From positions 744,001 through 808,000 of the forward strand of contig NZ_VAJM01000001.1 of assembly GCF_005771675.1 (NCBI RefSeq): DNA of 64,000 nt, in the 5' to 3' direction. Numbering within the stretch: position 1 is the stretch's first letter; each line of letters begins with the position of its first letter. Below are positions 59,734 to 64,000 of the stretch, one piece after another. The DNA comes from Hymenobacter jeollabukensis (GTDB lineage: Bacteria > Bacteroidota > Bacteroidia > Cytophagales > Hymenobacteraceae). The position numbers and the translations under genes were made by a program. A model generated the notes under the pieces. The model did not search any database. It saw only the letters and a list, made by a program, of their open reading frames with translations, and was not told the DNA's origin.

Positions 59734-60397
59734 GCACCCCGAACGGCTGTTCATCACCGGCATCGGCACCGACGTGGGCAAGACTGTGGCCGCCGCCATC
59801 CTCACCCAAAGCCTCGGCGCCGACTACTGGAAGCCCGTGCAGGCCGGCGGCCTCGCTCACACCGACACGGACGAAGTGCGCCGCCTCGTGACGCACCCGG
59901 GCAGCAGCTTCCACCCCGAGCGGCACCGCCTGCAACTGGCGGCCTCGCCCCACCGCGCCGCCGCCGCCGAGGGTGTGCTGATCCGGGCCCCTGATTTTAC
60001 CTTGCCCGATACGCCCAATCACCTGGTGGTGGAGGGCGCGGGCGGGCTGCTGGTGCCGCTGGCCCCCGGCCTGCTCGTGGCCGACCTGGTGCAGCACCTG
60101 CGACTGAGCGTGGTGGTTGTCAGCCGGCACTACCTGGGCTCCATCAACCACACCCTGCTCACGCTGGAAGCCTTGCGGCAGCGCGGCATTCGGGTGCGCG
60201 GGCTGGTGTTCAACGGCCCCGACGACTCCATCACCGAAGCCGCCATCCTCGCTTACACCGATGCGCCGGTACTGCTGCGCCTGCGCCAGGAGCCCGAGCT
60301 AACGCCGCAGGTGGTGGCCGCCTACGCCCGGCGGGTGCAGTGGCATCCGGCCGATTCGGCCGCGCCGGCCGCTTCACCCAAACCCAGCCCCGGCTAA
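59696..60397 (+). CDS. bioD: Dethiobiotin synthase
   Basis: 233 residues. P-loop FITGIGTDVGKT (residues 19-30, Lys29) marks BioD, which makes the ureido ring from DAPA, CO2 and ATP. KPVQAGG and VVEGAGGLLVPL are typical. Its first 38 bp lie inside bioF. The tail after VQWHPADSA is Pro/Ala-rich and dispensable. A family 2 repeat follows at 60423 before bioA. Confidence 0.95.
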   Translation: MTSFPPSVRRWPEHPERLFITGIGTDVGKTVAAAILTQSLGADYWKPVQAGGLAHTDTDEVRRLVTHPGSSFHPERHRLQLAASPHRAAAAEGVLIRAPDFTLPDTPNHLVVEGAGGLLVPLAPGLLVADLVQHLRLSVVVVSRHYLGSINHTLLTLEALRQRGIRVRGLVFNGPDDSITEAAILAYTDAPVLLRLRQEPELTPQVVAAYARRVQWHPADSAAPAASPKPSPG

Positions 60398-60422
60398 AGC
60401 TGGTTTGGGCACCATCGGCCCG

Positions 60423-60535
60423 GTGTAGAGAGACATCCTTGCTTCTCGTCATTGAACGACTCCCGCTGTGAAGGTGAAGTCCACACGGCGCGGCCAACGA
60501 GACGCAAGGTTGCGTCTCTACATCGACTCGGCGCG
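60423..60535. repeat. Palindromic intergenic repeat, family 2 copy B
   Basis: Right end CAACGAGACGCAAGGTTGCG followed by TCTCTACATCG is shared with copy A; the left end GTGTAGAGAGACATCCTTG is its decayed complement. It splits bioD from bioA inside the biotin locus. Confidence 0.85.
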
Positions 60536-60643
60536 CAGAAAACCATTTTGAACAGCTTCTCGCGCTTTTGTCAGCACGGCCCACGCCGTGCTCTTGCAAT
60601 CAGCCCACTTCGCTGGCCACTCATTCGCTTTTTCCTGCCCCTC

Positions 60644-61975
60644 ATGACCTTAGCCGAACGCGACGCCGCCGTCCTCTGGCACCCCTACACCCAGATGCAG
60701 ACCGCCCCGCTGCCCATTGCGGTGGTCGGCGGCGAGGGCGCCTGGCTGCTGGCCGACGACGGCCGCCGCTACCTGGACGCCGTGGCTTCGTGGTGGGTGA
60801 ACCTGCACGGCCACGCCCACCCCGTCATTGCCCGCCGCGTGAGCGAGCAGCTCGGCACGCTGGCCCACGTGATGTTTGCCGGCTTCACCCACGCCCCGGC
60901 CGTGGAGCTGGCCGAAGTACTGCTGCGCGTGCTGCCCGCCAACCAGCGCCGGGTGTTCTACTCCGACAACGGCGCCACCGCCATCGAAGTGGCCCTGAAA
61001 ATGGCCGTGCAGTACTTCTACCACCTGGGCCAGCCTGAACGCCGCACCCTGGTGGCCTTCCGCGACTCCTACCACGGCGACACGTTCGGGGCCATGGCGG
61101 TAAGCGCCCGTTCAGCCTTCACCGCGCCCTTTGCCGACTTGCTCTTCGACGTGCAGTACATCGACGTGCCGGTGCCCGGCCGCGAAGTCGAGGCCCTGGC
61201 CCAGCTCGACGTCATTCTGCGGGAGCACGCCGTGGCCGCCTTCATCTTCGAGCCACTGGTGCTCGGCACGGCCGGCATGGTCATGTACGAGCCCGCCGCC
61301 CTCGACGCGCTCATCCGCCGCTGCCACCAGGCCGGCGCCCTCTGCATTGCCGACGAAGTAATGACCGGCTTCGGGCGCACCGGCCGCCTGTTCGCCGCCG
61401 ATTACCTCACTGAGCAGCCCGATTTGTTTTGCCTCTCGAAGGGCCTGACCGGCGGCACCATGGCCCTGGGCGCTACCACCTGCACCGCCGCCATTTACGA
61501 GGCCTTCCTGAGCGAGGACCGGGCCCGCACGTTCTTCCACGGCCATTCCTACACCGCCAACCCCGTGGCCTGCGCCGCCGGCCTGGCCAGCCTGGAACTG
61601 CTGCTCACCCCCGCGTCGGCCGCCGACCGGGCGCGCATAGCGGCCCGGCACGCCGCCTTTGCCGAGGAGTTGCGCGGGCAGGCCGGCATCCGGGCCGTAC
61701 GCCAGCGGGGTACCATCCTGGCCGTGGAGTTCGGGGCCGATGGCAGCTCCTCATACTTCAGCCGCCTGCGCGACGAGTTTTACGCCCTGGGCCTAGCGCA
61801 CGGCGTGGTGCTGCGCCCGCTCGGCAACATCGTGTACGTGCTGCCGCCCTACTGCATTCAGGACGAAGAGCTGGGCTTGGTGTACGAGGTGCTGCGCGCC
61901 ATGCGCGAGCTGGTATTGCGCCCCGCCAACGCGCCCGCCGCCACGCATTTGCCCGAATTTCCGCTCAATGACTAA
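60644..61975 (+). CDS. bioA: Adenosylmethionine-8-amino-7-oxononanoate aminotransferase
   Basis: 443 residues. Class III PLP aminotransferase that converts KAPA to DAPA. WHPYTQMQTAPLPI at the N-terminus, SWWVNLHGHAHP, DSYHGDTFGAMA, IADEVMTGFGRTG (PLP Asp) and SKGLTGGTMALG with the PLP Lys are all in place. HSYTANPVACAAG is also a BioA feature. Its last 8 bp overlap the ketoacyl synthase start. MTLAERD at 60644 is chosen. Confidence 0.95.
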   Translation: MTLAERDAAVLWHPYTQMQTAPLPIAVVGGEGAWLLADDGRRYLDAVASWWVNLHGHAHPVIARRVSEQLGTLAHVMFAGFTHAPAVELAEVLLRVLPANQRRVFYSDNGATAIEVALKMAVQYFYHLGQPERRTLVAFRDSYHGDTFGAMAVSARSAFTAPFADLLFDVQYIDVPVPGREVEALAQLDVILREHAVAAFIFEPLVLGTAGMVMYEPAALDALIRRCHQAGALCIADEVMTGFGRTGRLFAADYLTEQPDLFCLSKGLTGGTMALGATTCTAAIYEAFLSEDRARTFFHGHSYTANPVACAAGLASLELLLTPASAADRARIAARHAAFAEELRGQAGIRAVRQRGTILAVEFGADGSSSYFSRLRDEFYALGLAHGVVLRPLGNIVYVLPPYCIQDEELGLVYEVLRAMRELVLRPANAPAATHLPEFPLND

Positions 61976-63197
61976 TTCCGCCCTGCCGGCCGTCGTCATC
62001 CGCGGCTGGGGCAGTGCCTCGGCTCTGGGGCTGGATTTCGCCGCGCCCGGCACCACGTCCCCGTTCGTACCAGCCGCGGATGCCCGGAACCTGCCCGTAG
62101 CCGCCCTGCCGCCCGCCGCCGAAGCCGCCCTAGAAGCGCTACGCCGCAGCCGCCCCGCCTACCGCGCCCTCGACCGCAGCGTGCTGCTGGCCCTGCTGAC
62201 CGCCCGGCATGCCGTAGCACAAGCAGGCTGGCTGGCTAAGACCAATTCAGCCACGGCCCCACTATCAGAAGCTACCGCAGCATACGAAACGGCAACGCTG
62301 GCCGTCAGCATCGGCTCCTCGCTCGGGGCCACTGAGCGGCTGGAAAGCTTCCACGCCGAGTACCTGCGCACGGGCACCGCCGCGCCGGCCGCTTCGCCGC
62401 TCACCACGCTGGGCAACGTGGCCAGCTGGGTGGCCGACGACCTGGGCGGCGCACGGGCGGCCATCAGCCACAGCAGCACCTGCAGCACCGCCCTGCAGGC
62501 CCTGGGCAACGCCGTGGCCTGGCTGCGCGCCGGTCTGGCGCAACGCTTCGTGGCCGGCGGCACCGAGGCCCCGCTCACGCCCTTCACGCTGGCGCAGATG
62601 CAGGCCGTGGGCATTTACTCCGCCCTGCCCGCTGCCGACTGGCCCTGCCGCCCCGGCGCGGGCGGCCCGTCGACCTTCGTACTGGGCGAGGGGGCGGCCG
62701 TATTCGCCCTCGAAGCCGTGCCCGCCGAGGCGCTGCGTCCCGGCGACATGGTGCTGGAAAGCGTGGGCTTCGGCTTCGAAGCCACCGGCACCAAAACCGG
62801 CCTCACGCCCGACGGCCGGCACTTTCAGCAAGCCATGCGGCAGGCCCTGCACCTGGCCGGCCCCGCCCCCACCGACATCGACCTAGTCGTGCTGCACAGC
62901 CCCGGCACCCGCGCCGGCGACGCGGCCGAGCGGGCGGCCCTGGCGGCCGTGTTCGGGGCTGACTTGCCGGCTTGTGCTTCCAATAAGTGGCTGCTCGGGC
63001 ACACGCTCGGGGCCTCGGGGGCGCTGAGCGTGGCCTGGGCCCTGGACTTGCTGCGGCGGCAGGAGTTGCCGCCGACGCTGCCCTTCACCAGCTGGATCAA
63101 TGAACATCCGCTTCGCCAGCCGGCGCGGCGGGTGCTGGTCAACGCGGCGGGCTTCGGGGGCAACGCGGCCTGCGCGGTGGTGCGGCGGGTGGAATAA
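61968..63197 (+). CDS. Beta-ketoacyl synthase homologue in the biotin operon
   Basis: 409 residues, thiolase-like KAS fold. Active-site candidates: C172 in SHSSTCSTALQALG, H310 in VVLHSPGT (the usual HGTGT has become HSPGT), K340 and H345 in NKWLLGHTLGASG. A catalytic Cys-His-His set is thus preserved but the motifs are divergent, so it is not an ordinary FabF. Overlap with bioA by 8 bp makes it part of the operon. A role in making the pimeloyl precursor, like BioZ in other bacteria, is inference. Confidence 0.85.
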   Translation: MTNSALPAVVIRGWGSASALGLDFAAPGTTSPFVPAADARNLPVAALPPAAEAALEALRRSRPAYRALDRSVLLALLTARHAVAQAGWLAKTNSATAPLSEATAAYETATLAVSIGSSLGATERLESFHAEYLRTGTAAPAASPLTTLGNVASWVADDLGGARAAISHSSTCSTALQALGNAVAWLRAGLAQRFVAGGTEAPLTPFTLAQMQAVGIYSALPAADWPCRPGAGGPSTFVLGEGAAVFALEAVPAEALRPGDMVLESVGFGFEATGTKTGLTPDGRHFQQAMRQALHLAGPAPTDIDLVVLHSPGTRAGDAAERAALAAVFGADLPACASNKWLLGHTLGASGALSVAWALDLLRRQELPPTLPFTSWINEHPLRQPARRVLVNAAGFGGNAACAVVRRVE

Positions 63198-63224
63198 GCC
63201 GGCATCGGGCCGGGCAAAATGCCG

Positions 63225-63232
63225 TATGTTCG
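63225..63232 (+). promoter_or_regulatory. -7 box of the M28 peptidase gene
   Basis: TATGTTCG, a TAnnTTTG variant, 30 bp upstream of the ATG at 63263. Confidence 0.35.
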
Positions 63233-63262
63233 CCATGCCGCGCTTTTCCCACGTTCTGCCTT

Positions 63263-64000
63263 ATGAAATCCTTCGCGCTTCTCTCCGCCGTTTTTGCCCT
63301 GCCCTTTGCCGCTACGGCCCAGCTGGCCCCGCCGCCCGCCGATGCCGAAATCCAGAAGATGGTGGGCGAGCTGTCGGCCGAGCGACTCAAGGACGACATC
63401 TACAAAATGGTGAGCTTCGGCACCCGCCACACGCTTTCCGACACCAAGGATAAGAAGCGCGGCATCGGGGCGGCCCGGCGCTGGGTGGAGGACGAGTTCC
63501 GCAAGTACGCCAAGGCCAGCGGCGGGCGGCTGAAGGTGGAGCAGGACACCTTCACGGTGAAGCCCGACGGCCGCCGCGTCGACGTGAAAACCGTCATGGC
63601 CAACGTCATGGCCACCCTGCCCGGCACCGACCCCGCCGACAACCGCGTGTTCATCGTCAGCGGCCACCTCGACTCGCGCGTGACCGACGTGATGAACCGC
63701 ACCGCCGACGCGCCCGGCGCCAACGACGACGGCTCGGGCGTGGCCACGGTGATGGAGCTGGCCCGCGTCATGTCGACGCGACGGTTTCCCTGCACCATCG
63801 TGTTCGTGGCCGTGCAGGGCGAAGAGCAGAGCCTGATCGGCTCGGGCTACCTGGCTAAAAAAGCCAAGGCGCTGAACTGGAACGTGGTGGGCATGCTCAA
63901 CAACGACATCGTGGGCAACTCCCACGGCCACGACCCGGACCTGAGCGACGCCGGCCGCGTGCGCGTGTTCAGCGAAGGTGTGCCGGCCAACGAAACGCCC
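63263..64000 (+). CDS. M28-family zinc metallopeptidase (5' part; 3' beyond window)
   Basis: The first 246 codons are in the window. Signal peptide MKSFALLSAVFALPFAATAQ. Zinc-ligand motifs of the M28 aminopeptidase family: H135 (VSGHLDSR), D155 (GANDDGSG), E187/E188 (GEEQ) and D215 (NNDIVG). FGTRHTLSDT before the catalytic domain is also usual. It is a secreted or periplasmic aminopeptidase. The start is the first ATG, with a -7 box 30 bp upstream. Confidence 0.93.
   Translation, partial: MKSFALLSAVFALPFAATAQLAPPPADAEIQKMVGELSAERLKDDIYKMVSFGTRHTLSDTKDKKRGIGAARRWVEDEFRKYAKASGGRLKVEQDTFTVKPDGRRVDVKTVMANVMATLPGTDPADNRVFIVSGHLDSRVTDVMNRTADAPGANDDGSGVATVMELARVMSTRRFPCTIVFVAVQGEEQSLIGSGYLAKKAKALNWNVVGMLNNDIVGNSHGHDPDLSDAGRVRVFSEGVPANETP

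Overview
The window comes from a GC-rich member of the Bacteroidetes, most like Hymenobacter or a close relative in the Cytophagales. The evidence is: secreted proteins with type IX secretion (T9SS) C-terminal sorting domains, several -7 boxes of the Bacteroidetes form TAnnTTTG or its variants, DUF4097 and CRTAC1/VCBS-type surface proteins, and gene neighbourhoods typical of that group. This is inference from protein style and motifs; no 16S gene or other phylogenetic marker is present. No rRNA, tRNA, CRISPR array, insertion sequence or prophage was found.

Layout. 0-3 kb: a Thg1-like polymerase (cut by the window edge) and a polynucleotide-kinase-like P-loop protein on the minus strand, then an NTF2-like secreted protein, a 2H phosphoesterase and nicotinamidase PncA. 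3-11.7 kb: cupin, MscS channel, SDR, membrane proteins, malate:quinone oxidoreductase, a CtlX-type hydrolase and a GNAT acetyltransferase. 11.8-20 kb: minus-strand secreted genes, including a LamG/T9SS protein, a GH85 endo-beta-N-acetylglucosaminidase with PKD, LamG and T9SS modules, a lipoprotein and an 899-residue protein with a long Ala/Pro linker. 20-28 kb: an FMO-like flavoprotein, three cold-shock genes that share a conserved leader, a DUF1624-like membrane acyltransferase, SDR, GrpB and NmrA proteins. 28-34.4 kb: small membrane proteins, an F420-reductase-like protein, a 42-bp tandem array, an AT-rich foreign-looking gene and a VapBC-like toxin-antitoxin pair. 34.5-42.8 kb: three dispersed histidine-degradation genes (hutU, hutF, hutG) among unrelated genes. 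43-50 kb: SDR, YebC, serine hydrolase, proline iminopeptidase-like lipoprotein, a 21-bp tandem array and rluF. 50-57 kb: a translationally coupled VCBS/ASPIC lipoprotein and vanadium-haloperoxidase-like protein, then a T9SS surface protein. 57-63.2 kb: a biotin locus, bioB-orf-bioF-bioD-bioA-KS, in which the last gene is a ketoacyl-synthase homologue. The window ends inside an M28 peptidase.

Biology. HutU, HutF and HutG fit the five-step histidine route through formimidoylglutamate and formylglutamate (HutH and HutI must lie elsewhere). BioF, BioA, BioD and BioB make biotin from a pimeloyl thioester; no bioC or bioH is seen, so the ketoacyl synthase may take part in making the precursor.

The least explained content is non-coding. 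(1) Ten palindromic, mosaic intergenic repeats of two families all lie downstream of a gene 3' end and never between divergent starts. (2) Two intergenic arrays, unrelated in sequence, have the same exact 21-bp base period. (3) Three csp leaders hold sequence blocks at identical distances from the start codon.
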